Assembly (NCBI RefSeq): GCF_018614205.1
Contig: NZ_JAGGOS010000043.1
Location: 62,001-126,000 of the forward strand
Length of the DNA stretch: 64,000 bases
Reading direction: 5' to 3'
DNA from: Streptomyces sp. ISL-36
GTDB taxonomy: Bacteria; Actinomycetota; Actinomycetes; Streptomycetales; Streptomycetaceae
Shown here in pieces: positions 42,889 to 51,513 of the stretch; positions within the stretch are counted from its first letter, which is position 1; the number at the start of each line of letters is the position of its first letter. The notes under the pieces are model-generated. The model ran no database searches, was not told the DNA's origin, and saw only the letters and a program-made list of their open reading frames with translations. The translations under genes and the position numbers were made by a program.

Positions 42889-44993
42889 CAGCCGTTGCTC
42901 CACTTCTTCGCGCAGGTCTTCAGGTCGGCCTTGACGCGCCCGCCCCGGTCGACGACGACGGGCACCCGTTCGAGGACCGTGCCGTTCTTCTCGCAGGAGA
43001 GGGTCCAGTTCTCGACGAGTCCGCCGGTCTGCTGCTCGGTCGCGTCGTACAGGGAGGCTGTGAGCGTCCAGGAGGGCGTGGCGGAGGCCCAGTTCTCGAC
43101 CCGCAGGACGTACGTACCCTGCGCCGGGCTGTCGAGGAGCACCCGTTCCTTCACGCCGACGGATCCGGCGGAGCTGCCGACCTCGGTGAGGGTGCCGTCG
43201 GTGTTCTTGCGCAGCACGCGCAGGTCGAGGTCGTCGGGGGTCGGCCAGTCGAGCTTCACTTCGAGGAGGTCGGCGGCCCGGTCGACCGTGAACTCCTGGT
43301 CGGTGGCGAGCGTGGGCGCGGTGGTGCCGGTGTACGACTGCCGCTTCAGCGGCTCGGAGGAGATCACCCGGGTCTGGCGGGCCTGGACGACGGGCCGCGT
43401 GGAGGGGTTGACGTGCCAGGTGTACGAGCCGGCCGCGCCGACGGTCAGGGTGGTGTCGAGGGTGTCCTGGACGACGCCCGCCCAGGTGGGGGTCGCGAAG
43501 GTCTTCTTCAGCCGCAGGGTGGCGCCGGCGGGTGCCTTGCCGGTGAGGACGGAGTGCGCCCGCGGGTCGACGGCGTTCTCGAGGGCCAGCAGGAACGCTT
43601 CGCGGTTGCCCTTCCCCGCGTACGCGCCCGCGCCGAGGTACTCGTCGACGACCTCGGGGAACGGCGGGTGGAATTCGTCCGGGCCGATCTCGAAGGTGTA
43701 GCCGTAGCCGCCGGTCGCGTTGTACGACCAGTCCTCGGTGGTGCCGGTCGTGTCGTACAGCTCCCAGCTGTGCTGGCTCGTGTAGCCGTTCTGCGCGGCC
43801 ATCCGGTCGCCGAGTTCCTTCAGCGCCACCTCGTCCGGCGGGTCGCCGACGGGCAGCCCGTCCTGGCCGATGGTGTCGGGCGCGACACCGTTGGGGCGCA
43901 GCACCAGGTTGGAGAAGGTGTGGTTGGTGATCAGGCCGGTCACCTGGCGGCCGCTGACCAGGGCGCGGATGTTCCGGGTCTCCGGCTCGGAGAAGGGGGC
44001 GGCGCCGCGATAGGTGGCCTGTACGGGCTCCGCCGCGGCGCCCGGGCCGCCCCAGAAGCCGCCGTAGTTGCGGTTGAGGTCGATGCCCGCGCCGAAGCCT
44101 CCGGGGCTGCTCACGAGGCCGCACTCGCCGGCGAGGGGGGACAGGCCGTCGATGATGCGGCAGTTCTTGCGCTTGTACGCGTTGCCGGGCGTGGCCAGGA
44201 TCGAGCCGGTGCCGCCCTCGTCGACGGTGCGCAGGTCGACCAGCTGCCCGTCGTTGACCGACTTCTCGAAGCCGTCCACGTTGACGACGGGGACGACGAT
44301 CACGCGTGCCTTCCGCAGCAGGTCGGTGATGCGGGCGTCGTGGCCGTGGTTCTCGGCCAGGTCGTAGGCGAACTCGACGGCGTGCTCGCCGGAGGGCCAT
44401 TCGCGGGCGTGGTGCAGGCCCAGCATGACGAAGACGGGCCGGCCGTCGTCGACGGCGTCCACGTGGTCCGCGATCTCGACTCCGTACACCTGCTTGCCTT
44501 CGAGGCTCTTGTACGGCAGCGCGAACTTCCGGACGAGGCCGGGGTGCCCAGCCGCCAGGCGGTCGAGGTCGGCGTTGTAGTCGGAGAGCGTGCGGTAGGA
44601 GTCGCGCCCGGAGGGGAGCGGCGAGGCGGTGGTGGCGGCGGCGTAGGCGCGGTTGGCGGCGTTGACATCGGATGCGCGCCGGACGAGGTCGGGTATGCGG
44701 ACCTGCCAGTCGAGGCCGGCGGCGCGCAGCGTGAGGGCATCGCCCGCATGGTGCAGGACGACCTCGACGTAGTCGTGTCCGGCGTGTTCGGTCAGGTCCA
44801 GGCCGAGGGCCACGAGCCTGTCCTTGTCGGCGCGGGTGGGGGTGTCGACGGTCACCAGCTGCGGGCGGAACGTCTCCGCCGCGGCAGCGGGCGCCGTACC
44901 CATGGGGAGCAGTCCGCCACCGGTCACGGCGGCCACGGCGACGGTGACGGCGATCGCCCTGAATCTGCGAGATCGTCGGGATGAAGCGACCAC
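42888..44993 (-). CDS. Secreted M14 zinc carboxypeptidase with pre-peptidase C-terminal domains
   Basis: 701 residues from GTG 44993 with AGGAG five to six bases upstream; the frame is open further without a site. Signal peptide ~1-38 ending APAAAAE. M14 domain ~100-440: zinc ligands in LGLHHAREWPSGEH (HxxE), NPDG-equivalent VVNVDGFE, GIDLNRNY, third ligand in ITNHTFSN and catalytic Glu in YTFEIGP. The C-terminal part has PPC-like beta sandwiches (VKLDWPTPDDLDLRVLRKN). It trims peptides outside the cell, plausibly following the coupled S8 endopeptidase. Confidence 0.92.
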   Translation of the reverse strand: MVASSRRSRRFRAIAVTVAVAAVTGGGLLPMGTAPAAAAETFRPQLVTVDTPTRADKDRLVALGLDLTEHAGHDYVEVVLHHAGDALTLRAAGLDWQVRIPDLVRRASDVNAANRAYAAATTASPLPSGRDSYRTLSDYNADLDRLAAGHPGLVRKFALPYKSLEGKQVYGVEIADHVDAVDDGRPVFVMLGLHHAREWPSGEHAVEFAYDLAENHGHDARITDLLRKARVIVVPVVNVDGFEKSVNDGQLVDLRTVDEGGTGSILATPGNAYKRKNCRIIDGLSPLAGECGLVSSPGGFGAGIDLNRNYGGFWGGPGAAAEPVQATYRGAAPFSEPETRNIRALVSGRQVTGLITNHTFSNLVLRPNGVAPDTIGQDGLPVGDPPDEVALKELGDRMAAQNGYTSQHSWELYDTTGTTEDWSYNATGGYGYTFEIGPDEFHPPFPEVVDEYLGAGAYAGKGNREAFLLALENAVDPRAHSVLTGKAPAGATLRLKKTFATPTWAGVVQDTLDTTLTVGAAGSYTWHVNPSTRPVVQARQTRVISSEPLKRQSYTGTTAPTLATDQEFTVDRAADLLEVKLDWPTPDDLDLRVLRKNTDGTLTEVGSSAGSVGVKERVLLDSPAQGTYVLRVENWASATPSWTLTASLYDATEQQTGGLVENWTLSCEKNGTVLERVPVVVDRGGRVKADLKTCAKKWSNG

Positions 44994-45429
44994 ATGAACT
45001 CCTGTCACAAGGAGCTGCGCCGAGTGGGAACGGCACGCCTGTGGGCTGCCGGCTCACCGGGCGTTGCCCGTTCCATGGGGGGAGGCGCACGGAACATACC
45101 TCAGGTCATGGCATGTACACGAGCAGTTGCGCGAAAGATCCGGAAGGCAACCCTCCGGCGGTTCCGGCCCCTCCGTGAAGGGCGCGCCGGACTACGGCGG
45201 CGTGCGTGCGTGCCGTTCCGCCTCGACCTCGGCAATCCCGACGCCCTGCTCTCCGGCGCTCCGGCGCTCCGGCGCTCCGGCTCTCCGGCTCTCCGGCCGA
45301 CTGCACCTGCGACCGTCGCCCGCCGTCCGAGCGTTGACAGCCAAAGGTCGTCGTCGAAGGCCCGGCCGTCGGACGCGACGGCTGACAGCGCTCGTGGAAC
45401 GCGGGCACGACGACGACGGCCGCCCGGGC

Positions 45430-45655
45430 CGGTGCACATGAGGTGCTGGTGCCCCAGATGGCGGACCAGCCGTACTGGGCCGGTCGTTGGCCGACCTGGG
45501 CATCGGCGCGGCGCACGACGGTCCGAATCCGGCCTTCAAGTCCCTGTCGGTCGCGCTCAAGACGGCCCTGACCCCCGGGACCCGGGCAGGGGCGACCGCC
45601 GTGGCCGCCACGATCCGCACCGACGGTGCGGCGGTGGGGTCGGCGGAGAAAGGCC
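45430..45655 (+). pseudogene. Frameshifted C-terminal remnant of a GT1/GT28-type glycosyltransferase
   Basis: [15 protein letters not shown] is in one frame and [28 protein letters not shown] then [21 protein letters not shown] sequence is in another. Together they match the C-terminal acceptor/nucleotide-binding end of macrolide-type (CIII-like) glycosyltransferases (P..aDQpyWA..l..lG.g). The shift is near 45480. The N-terminal ~300 residues are absent. It is the only gene-like signal in 44994-45775; a low-complexity CTCCGGCG run lies at ~45255-45300. Confidence 0.6.
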
Positions 45656-45775
45656 GTCCCGGTGCGCGTGAACCACCGCGTGCCACTGCCTGCCGCTGCC
45701 TGCCACTGCCTGCCGCTACGTACCGGTCAGGGTCGTGAGGGCGCCGGAGCGATCAGGCGATCAGCGGTCGAGCGA

Positions 45776-46687
45776 TCAGCCGAGGCACACGCCGATCAGG
45801 CACACCTGCGTCGGCGACGCCGGGTCCGACGGCGAGGTGATCGGCACAAGGCCCAGCAGCGAGGTGCCGGTGGCCGCGGGGTGCTCCGCAGTGGGAGCCG
45901 GCGTCGTCGTCTCGGGTGTCGTCGTCTCGGGGGCCGGGGTGTCGGCGGTGCCGGTGTCCGTCCCCGTGGACGCCGCCGGTGCGGTCTGTGGGGCGGCCGG
46001 CGCCGGTGCGGTGTGCGGCGTCCCGCTGCGGGACGCGGAGAGCTCGGTCGTGGCGTCGGTTTCCGGCTGCCGGTTCGTCGTCGACGTGCGCGGCATGGCG
46101 GTGGCTGCGTCCTGCCCCCGGCCGGTCGTACGGGGAGGGGTGCCGGGCTGTCGTGCGGCCGCTCCGTCCGGCTGCTCCTGCGACCCGGCGGTGGCCGCTG
46201 CCTGCGACGCGGTCGGCGCCGTGACCGGCTCCGGCGGCGGGGCGGCGTGCGTGTGGCTGGTCGACGGCCTGCTGGACGGCATCGCGGCAATGGTGAGGCC
46301 GCCACCCACAAGGGCGACCGCGGTCGCGGCCACGGCCCGACGCCGGTGCTTCTTCCACCGTGCCAACTGCCGCCGCCGCGCCGCCCGGCCCTGCCCCGTA
46401 CGGTCGGCGCCTTCGAGACCACCGGACGCATCGGTGTGCGAGGCATCCGCCACCGCGGCCGCGGAAGCGGCGTCACCGATCGGTGCGGCATCGGAGTGAG
46501 AGGCGCCGCCGGAGGACCCCGGAGCGAGACCCTCCGCTGCCGGCCACACCTCCAGCGTCGTCGCGGGGGAGGCGACCGTGTTGTGGGCACGACGGGAAGG
46601 CGGGGCTATGTCAGGAGCGTAGGCACCGCACCCCGGACACACGAGCGCCCCATTGAGGTTCCGGCGGCACGAGGAGCAGTAGTCCAT
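45776..46687 (-). CDS. SCO2400-family-like protein (zinc-ribbon, one membrane helix, disordered exported tail)
   Basis: 303 residues from ATG 46687. The N-terminal zinc ribbon is MDYCSSCRRNLNGALVCPGCGAYAPDIAP (Cys4/7/17/20), a signature of the Streptomyces SCO2400-type proteins. Then an Ala-rich linker, an Arg/Lys-rich stop-transfer (~105-120), one helix (AVAATAVALVGGGLTIAA, ~122-139) and a Pro/Thr/Ala-rich tail ending TQVCLIGVCLG with a Cys pair. Function is unknown; the layout suggests a cytosolic metal site linked to an exterior segment. Confidence 0.82.
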   Translation of the reverse strand: MDYCSSCRRNLNGALVCPGCGAYAPDIAPPSRRAHNTVASPATTLEVWPAAEGLAPGSSGGASHSDAAPIGDAASAAAVADASHTDASGGLEGADRTGQGRAARRRQLARWKKHRRRAVAATAVALVGGGLTIAAMPSSRPSTSHTHAAPPPEPVTAPTASQAAATAGSQEQPDGAAARQPGTPPRTTGRGQDAATAMPRTSTTNRQPETDATTELSASRSGTPHTAPAPAAPQTAPAASTGTDTGTADTPAPETTTPETTTPAPTAEHPAATGTSLLGLVPITSPSDPASPTQVCLIGVCLG

Positions 46688-46914
46688 CTGCGATCTTTCT
46701 GTGGTGACTTGGTGACTGCGCCGCCGAGGAGGCCGGAGGCGCTTTCACGTTCGCACGTGGGATCGAGCGGCCAGTAACGCTAGCGGCACACCTCGGTCTT
46801 GATGCGCACCCCTTGTGATGCTGATGCAAAGATTTGAGGGGATGCTGCGGCGTCGTCCCGGACCGGGTGAAGAGAGTGTGCAACCGTCCCGCCGCCCTCG
46901 CCCCGCCCGCCCCG

Positions 46915-47370
46915 TCAGCCGGCCGCTTTGGCGATGAGGGCGGCGATGCGCTCCTCGTCGGCGGCGGTCAGCTCTGTCAGGGCGTAGGCGGTCGGCCACA
47001 TGGTGCCGTCGTCGAGGGTCGCCGGGTCGTTGAAGCCGAGGGTGGCGTACCGCGACTTGAACTTCTGCGCGCTCTGGAAGAAACAGACGACCTTGCCGTC
47101 CTTGGCGTACGCGGGCATCCCGTACCAGAGCTTCGGCGAGAGGGCCGGCGCTCCGGCCTTGACGAGGGCGTGGATCCGCTCGGCGAGGGCGCGGTCCGCA
47201 TCCCCCATCTCGGCGATCTTCGCGAGTACGTCGCTCTCCCCGTCCGCCTTGGCCGCGCGCGGGGCGCGGCGCGCGGACGCCTTCAGCTCCTTGGCGCGCT
47301 CCTTCATCGCGTCCCGTTCCTCGTCCGTGAATCCGTCGTACGTCTTGCCGGACGTCTGCGTGTCCTTCAT
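46915..47370 (-). CDS. DUF1801/YdhG-like protein
   Basis: 151 residues from ATG 47370 (GAGGGGAA upstream). A Lys/Arg-rich helical N-terminus (residues ~15-50) leads into a YdhG/DUF1801-type domain: [39 protein letters not shown], ending [16 protein letters not shown]. Family members include the Bacillus FRA/YdhG iron chaperone, but function in Streptomyces is not established. Confidence 0.82.
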   Translation of the reverse strand: MKDTQTSGKTYDGFTDEERDAMKERAKELKASARRAPRAAKADGESDVLAKIAEMGDADRALAERIHALVKAGAPALSPKLWYGMPAYAKDGKVVCFFQSAQKFKSRYATLGFNDPATLDDGTMWPTAYALTELTAADEERIAALIAKAAG

Positions 47371-47592
47371 TGCGGATTTCCCCTCGTGCACGGCCTGTTC
47401 GGTCCCTCTCATGCTAGGGATCCGGCCCCGGCCGTGGCTTCTCCGAAACTGATCGACCGCCGCCCACCACGACCTCCCCGCCGAGGCGGTGCGCAGTGGC
47501 GGGCGCGCCGCAGTGGGCGCATGTCCGGGGGCATAACGGGCACGCGTCCCCACGTGGAAACACGTGGAAACACATCGTGAGGAGGTCTCCCC

Positions 47593-47769
47593 ATGAAGGA
47601 ACCGGATCGGGGAAGCAACAAGTCGGGGCCCAGGCTCGACGAGGAACGCAAGAAGGAGGTGGAGGGGCAGGTCCGCTCCGGCCACCCCACCCGGGCGGAG
47701 GAGTGGCACGACCCGGAGCCACCCGTGGACGAGCCCCCGTACACCCAGGACGAGGGCGGGAGGGAGTGA
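47593..47769 (+). CDS. Small charged hypothetical protein (58 aa)
   Basis: ATG 47593 is preceded by GAGGAGG seven to eight bases upstream, one of the best ribosome sites in the window; TGA at 47767. The product is very hydrophilic: [20 protein letters not shown], then [19 protein letters not shown] and an acidic end. No family recognised. It is divergent from the DUF1801-like gene. Confidence 0.65.
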   Translation: MKEPDRGSNKSGPRLDEERKKEVEGQVRSGHPTRAEEWHDPEPPVDEPPYTQDEGGRE

Positions 47770-47877
47770 CCCTCGTGGCCCTCGCGGGACGCGGCCTCGC
47801 GGAGCTGACGCGGCGCAGCGGGACGCGGCCTCGCGGGCCACGCTGAGCGGACGACCCTGCGACCTGCGAAGAGGACG

Positions 47878-48177
47878 TCACCGGTCGAGCGTGGTGAAGG
47901 CCACCTCGAAGTGGTCGACGGAGACCACGCGCTGGCCTTCCCGCTCCGACGCCTTCTCGCGGATCTCGGCCGCGCGGTCCTCGCTCGCCCGCATCGCCGC
48001 CTCGTCCTCCCAGAGCGTCAGCGACCTCGCCTTCCCGGTGGCCCGGTCGACGAGGTAGTACGCGCCGCGGAAGCCGGGGAGGTCCCGGACCAGCCGGACG
48101 ATCTCTTCCGATTTCGCGGTGAGGTCGCCCTCCGGCGGAACCGGTGACCCCTGGTAGGTGCTCAGCCTCGCGAACAT
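47878..48177 (-). CDS. ABM-type (dimeric alpha/beta barrel) protein
   Basis: 99 residues from ATG 48177 with AAGGA nine bases upstream. The ferredoxin-like pattern of antibiotic-biosynthesis-monooxygenase-fold proteins is clear: MFARLSTYQ, VRDLPGFRGAYYLVDRATGKARSLTLWEDEAAMRASE, VVSVDHFEVAF. Many such proteins are small heme or quinone enzymes or have no known activity. Divergent from the PP2C gene. Confidence 0.75.
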   Translation of the reverse strand: MFARLSTYQGSPVPPEGDLTAKSEEIVRLVRDLPGFRGAYYLVDRATGKARSLTLWEDEAAMRASEDRAAEIREKASEREGQRVVSVDHFEVAFTTLDR

Positions 48178-48379
48178 CGCCGGAAGTCCTTTCCTGACCG
48201 GGCTACCGGTCGGTGAACCGGCAGCTCCAGGACCAGCGTGCTCCGCCGGGCCGGACCCCGCACGCCGAGGCCGCGCCCCGCCCACCGAGCCGGTCCCGCC
48301 GACGGCGGGACAATGGGGTGGGAGCCCGGGTGCGAGCCCGGGCCGGAAGCCCCCTTCCGTCGTGGAGAGGCGGGACGTC

Positions 48380-49126
48380 GTGGTGCCGTACATCGCTGTG
48401 ACCGCCTTGAGCCATGCAGGGCTGGTCCGTGAGCACAACGAGGACAGTCTGGTCGTCGGGCCGTGGACCCTGTGCGCGACCGTGACCGAAAGTCCCCAGA
48501 CGCTGCTCTTCCCGCTCGGCAGACCGCTCGTCGTCGCGGTCGCCGACGGGCTCGGCGGCCAGCCGGCCGGCGAAGTGGCCAGTGCGATCGTCGTACGCCG
48601 TCTCGCCTCGGCCGGGCCGGAGCTGGACGGCGCGGAGAGCCTCGGCGAGGCCGTCGAAGGCTGTAACCACGCGGTGTACACGGCTGCCGCCGGCCGCCCC
48701 GAGCTGACCACGATGGGGACCACGGTCGCGGGGCTCCTCCTTCTGGAGGAGTCGGCGCTCTCCTTCAACGTGGGTGACAGCAAGGTGTACCGCATGGCGG
48801 AGGACGGGCTGCGGCAGGTGAGCGTGGACGACAGCCCCCCGCCGGCGCCGGGACGGCGCACCACGTCCGCCGTCACCCAGACGCTCGGCGGCAGCCGCCT
48901 CCCCAGCACCGTCACCCCTCACGTGGAGGCCTTCCCGCTCTCCCCGGGGGAACGCTGCCTGGTGTGCAGCGACGGGCTGACCGATCCGCTGCCCGACGAG
49001 GAGATCGAGGAGCTGCTGCGGGCCCACGACGACGACGGCAAGGCCGCTTTCGAGCTGTGGAAGGCCGCCATCGAGACCGGTGGCCCCGACAACATCACGC
49101 TCGCCCTGGTCCGCGTCGGCGCTTGA
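48380..49126 (+). CDS. PP2C-family Ser/Thr protein phosphatase
   Basis: 248 residues from GTG 48380, with GGAGAGG upstream; GTG 48362 is an alternative six codons earlier. PPM motifs are in order: SHAGLVREHNEDSLVVG (metal Asp), VVAVADGLGGQPAGEVAS, MGTTVAGLLL, FNVGDSKVYR, LVCSDGLTD and GGPDNITLALV. It removes phosphate from Ser/Thr proteins with two Mn/Mg ions and could oppose PknB-like kinases. Cytosolic; no extra domains. Confidence 0.92.
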   Translation: MVPYIAVTALSHAGLVREHNEDSLVVGPWTLCATVTESPQTLLFPLGRPLVVAVADGLGGQPAGEVASAIVVRRLASAGPELDGAESLGEAVEGCNHAVYTAAAGRPELTTMGTTVAGLLLLEESALSFNVGDSKVYRMAEDGLRQVSVDDSPPPAPGRRTTSAVTQTLGGSRLPSTVTPHVEAFPLSPGERCLVCSDGLTDPLPDEEIEELLRAHDDDGKAAFELWKAAIETGGPDNITLALVRVGA

Positions 49127-49149
49127 GCGGACGCGACGCCGCCCGAGTA

Positions 49150-49245
49150 GCCCCCTCGCCCCGTCGCGCCCCCCGTGGACGCCTCCTCGCCCCGCGCGCA
49201 CCCCGTGGACGGCCTCCTCGCCCCGTCGCGCACCCCGTGGGCGCC
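49150..49245. repeat. About three tandem repeats of ~32 bp
   Basis: Copies contain CCTCGCCCCGTCGCGC followed by CACCCCGTGGACG, with small changes. They lie between the phosphatase stop and the dehydrogenase start and have no coding role. Confidence 0.65.
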
Positions 49246-49305
49246 GCCGCCCTCGCACCTCGTCGACCCTGTCGTCCGGGCGGCTCCCTGCGCGATCATG
49301 CGTCC

Positions 49306-50265
49306 ATGAAGCTGCGCTGCGCCGTACTCGACGACTACCAGGGCGTCGCCCTCGCCTCCGCCGACTGGAGCCCCCTCGCCGACCGCGTCGACGTACGTGT
49401 GCTGCGCGAGCACCTGACCGACCGGGACGCGCTCGTCGCCGCCGTCGAGGACTGCGAGGTCCTGGTGGTGATGCGGGAGCGGACGCCGCTGGACGGCGAG
49501 CTGCTCAAGCGCCTGCCGCGGCTGCGGCTGATCGTCACCTCCGGAATGCGCAACGCCTCCATCGACCTGGCCGCCTCCGCCGGCCTCGGGATCACGGTGT
49601 GTGGCACCGACAGCAGCTCGGAGCCTCCGGCCGAGCTGACCTGGGCGCTGATCCTGGGTCTGGCCCGACAGGTACGGACCGAGGCGCAGGCGCTGCGCGA
49701 GGGCGGGCCGTGGCAGTCCACCGTCGACATGGACCTGGCCGGGCGCACGCTCGGGCTCGTCGGCCTGGGCAAGATCGGCGGCCGGGTCGCCCGCGTGGGG
49801 CTCGCCTTCGGCATGGACGTCCTCGCCTGGAGCCCGCACCTGACGGACGAACGGGCCGCCCAGCACGGCGTGCGACGGGCGGCGAGCAAGTCGGAGCTGC
49901 TGGAGAGCGCCGATGTCGTCTCGCTCCACATGGTCCTCTCGGACCGCACCCGGGGCCTGATCGGTGCGGAGGAACTCCGCGCGATGCGCCCGTCCGCGTA
50001 CCTCGTGAACACCTCGCGCGCGGGCCTGGTCGACCGCGAGGCGCTGCTGCGGGCGCTGCGGGAGGGCTGGATCGCGGGGGCGGGCCTCGATGTCTTCGAC
50101 GCCGAACCGCTGGCGGCGGACGACCCGTTGCGCACGCTGCCGAACGTCCTGGCCCTGCCCCACCTCGGGTACGTGACGGAGGGCAACTACGGCCGCTACT
50201 TCGGGCAGGCGGTCGAGGACATCGAGGCGTTCCTTGCCGGTGCACCGGTACGCGTCCTCGGGTGA
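49306..50265 (+). CDS. D-2-hydroxyacid dehydrogenase family protein
   Basis: 319 residues from ATG 49306. Substrate domain with VLDDYQGVALASADW (~7-21) and TSGMRNASID; NAD-binding Rossmann fold GLVGLGKIGGRVARVG (~150-165); catalytic Arg in VNTSRAGLVDREAL, Glu in AGLDVFDAEPLAADDPL and His in LPHLGYVTEGNY. It reduces 2-oxoacids or the reverse with NAD(H); substrate unknown. The DDYQGVA subgroup is common in actinobacteria and distinct from SerA. Confidence 0.92.
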   Translation: MKLRCAVLDDYQGVALASADWSPLADRVDVRVLREHLTDRDALVAAVEDCEVLVVMRERTPLDGELLKRLPRLRLIVTSGMRNASIDLAASAGLGITVCGTDSSSEPPAELTWALILGLARQVRTEAQALREGGPWQSTVDMDLAGRTLGLVGLGKIGGRVARVGLAFGMDVLAWSPHLTDERAAQHGVRRAASKSELLESADVVSLHMVLSDRTRGLIGAEELRAMRPSAYLVNTSRAGLVDREALLRALREGWIAGAGLDVFDAEPLAADDPLRTLPNVLALPHLGYVTEGNYGRYFGQAVEDIEAFLAGAPVRVLG

Positions 50266-50411
50266 CATCCCCGCCCCGGCGGTCGCCCCGACGGTCGCCC
50301 CGGCGGCAGCCGCCGTGAAGCGCGGAGGAGGCATCGAAGGGTGGCATCGAAGGCGCGCGGGGCAGCACGCGTACACGTGACGGCGGGGCGGCGGTGTGGG
50401 ACGGTGGCCGT

Positions 50412-51374
50412 ATGCCGGTACCCGTGATCCTCGACTGCGATCCCGGTCACGACGACGCCTTCAACATCCTGCTCGCCGCCGCCCATCCGGCCGTCGAGCT
50501 GCTCGCCATCACCACCGTGGCCGGCAACCAGACCGTGGAGAAGACCACCCTCAACGCCCGCCGGGTCTGCGCCGTCGCCGGGATCCGCGGGGTGCCGATC
50601 GCGGCGGGCCGGGACCGGCCGCTGCACGGTGCGCCCCTGGTCGCCGAGAACATCCACGGCGGCTCGGGCCTCGACGGTCCGGGCTTCGGCGAGGGGGAAC
50701 CGGACGTCCCGCAGGACCCCCGGGACGCCCTCGGCCTGATCCGGGACACCCTGCTCGCCCACCCCGCGCCCGTGACACTGGTGCCGACCGGGCCGCTGAC
50801 CAACATCGCCACGCTTCTGCTCGCCCATCCGGAGCTGATCCACCGGATCGAACGGATCGTGCTGATGGGCGGTTCGGCGGGGCGCGGGAACACCACGCCG
50901 GCCGCGGAATTCAACATCTTCTGCGACCCGGAGGCGGCGGACATCGTCTTCACCAGCGGGCTGCCGATCACGATGTTCGGTCTGAACGCCACCCATCAGG
51001 CGCGTGCGACGCCCGACGTCATCTCCCGCTTCGCGGCGCTCGGAACCCCGCTCGGCAGGCTCTGCATCGAGCTGCTGACCTTCTTCGCGGGAACGTACCG
51101 CGAGGTCTACGGCTTCGACGCCCCGCCGCTCCACGACCCGTTGACCGTGGCGCATCTGATCGACCCGTCGCTGATCAGCCTGGTACGGGCCGCGGTGAGC
51201 ATCGAGCTGAGGGGGACGTACACCCGGGGCGCGACGGTCGTGGACCTGGACGGCGTGACGGGCCGCCCGGCCACCGTCGAGGTGGGCATGGAGGTCGACG
51301 TTCCGGCGTTCTGGGACCTGATCGTGGAGGCGGTACGGGTGCTGGGCGCCCGCGACGACGCCGCCCTGCCCTAG
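50412..51374 (+). CDS. Nucleoside hydrolase (inosine-uridine preferring family)
   Basis: 320 residues from ATG 50412. The N-terminal Ca2+ motif PVILDCDPGHDDAFNILLAA (DxDxxxDD), TTVAGNQTVEKTT, the VPTGPLTNIATLL loop, MGGSAGRGNTTPAAEFNIFCDPEAA and the C-terminal HDPLTVAHLIDP are all intact. It hydrolyses ribonucleosides to base and ribose for salvage. Purine or pyrimidine preference cannot be fixed. Monocistronic. Confidence 0.94.
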   Translation: MPVPVILDCDPGHDDAFNILLAAAHPAVELLAITTVAGNQTVEKTTLNARRVCAVAGIRGVPIAAGRDRPLHGAPLVAENIHGGSGLDGPGFGEGEPDVPQDPRDALGLIRDTLLAHPAPVTLVPTGPLTNIATLLLAHPELIHRIERIVLMGGSAGRGNTTPAAEFNIFCDPEAADIVFTSGLPITMFGLNATHQARATPDVISRFAALGTPLGRLCIELLTFFAGTYREVYGFDAPPLHDPLTVAHLIDPSLISLVRAAVSIELRGTYTRGATVVDLDGVTGRPATVEVGMEVDVPAFWDLIVEAVRVLGARDDAALP

Positions 51375-51395
51375 CCGACCGCGTTCCCCAGAGTG

Positions 51396-51413
51396 ACGAG
51401 ACGCAGCGTCTTG
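51396..51413. promoter_or_regulatory. Second, imperfect AGACGC/GCGTCT operator-like site
   Basis: GACGAGACGCAGCGTCTTGC resembles the perfect palindrome at 51452 and lies 58 bp upstream of it. Confidence 0.45.
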
Positions 51414-51451
51414 CGGAAGCAGGCGCGAAGGGTTTACCTTCTGGTAAGTGA

Positions 51452-51473
51452 CAAGACGAGACGTCTCGTCTTG
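51452..51473. promoter_or_regulatory. Perfect 22-bp palindrome upstream of the ABC-F gene (TetR-type operator candidate)
   Basis: CAAGACGAGAC followed directly by its complement, 40 bp before the ABC-F ATG, with a smaller inverted repeat TTACC/GGTAA just upstream (51434-51447). The form suits a TetR-family dimer. No tetR gene is adjacent in the window. Confidence 0.65.
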
Positions 51474-51513
51474 CCCATCCCTCGCCCTACCCCGCAGCCG
51501 AGACGCACGAAGG

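Noticed and set aside
42889..45090. Upstream extension of the S8 peptidase frame to 1891 residues
   Set aside because: The extension lies wholly over the M14 gene in another frame, is Arg/Pro-rich noise, and a proper signal peptide starts at 42888.
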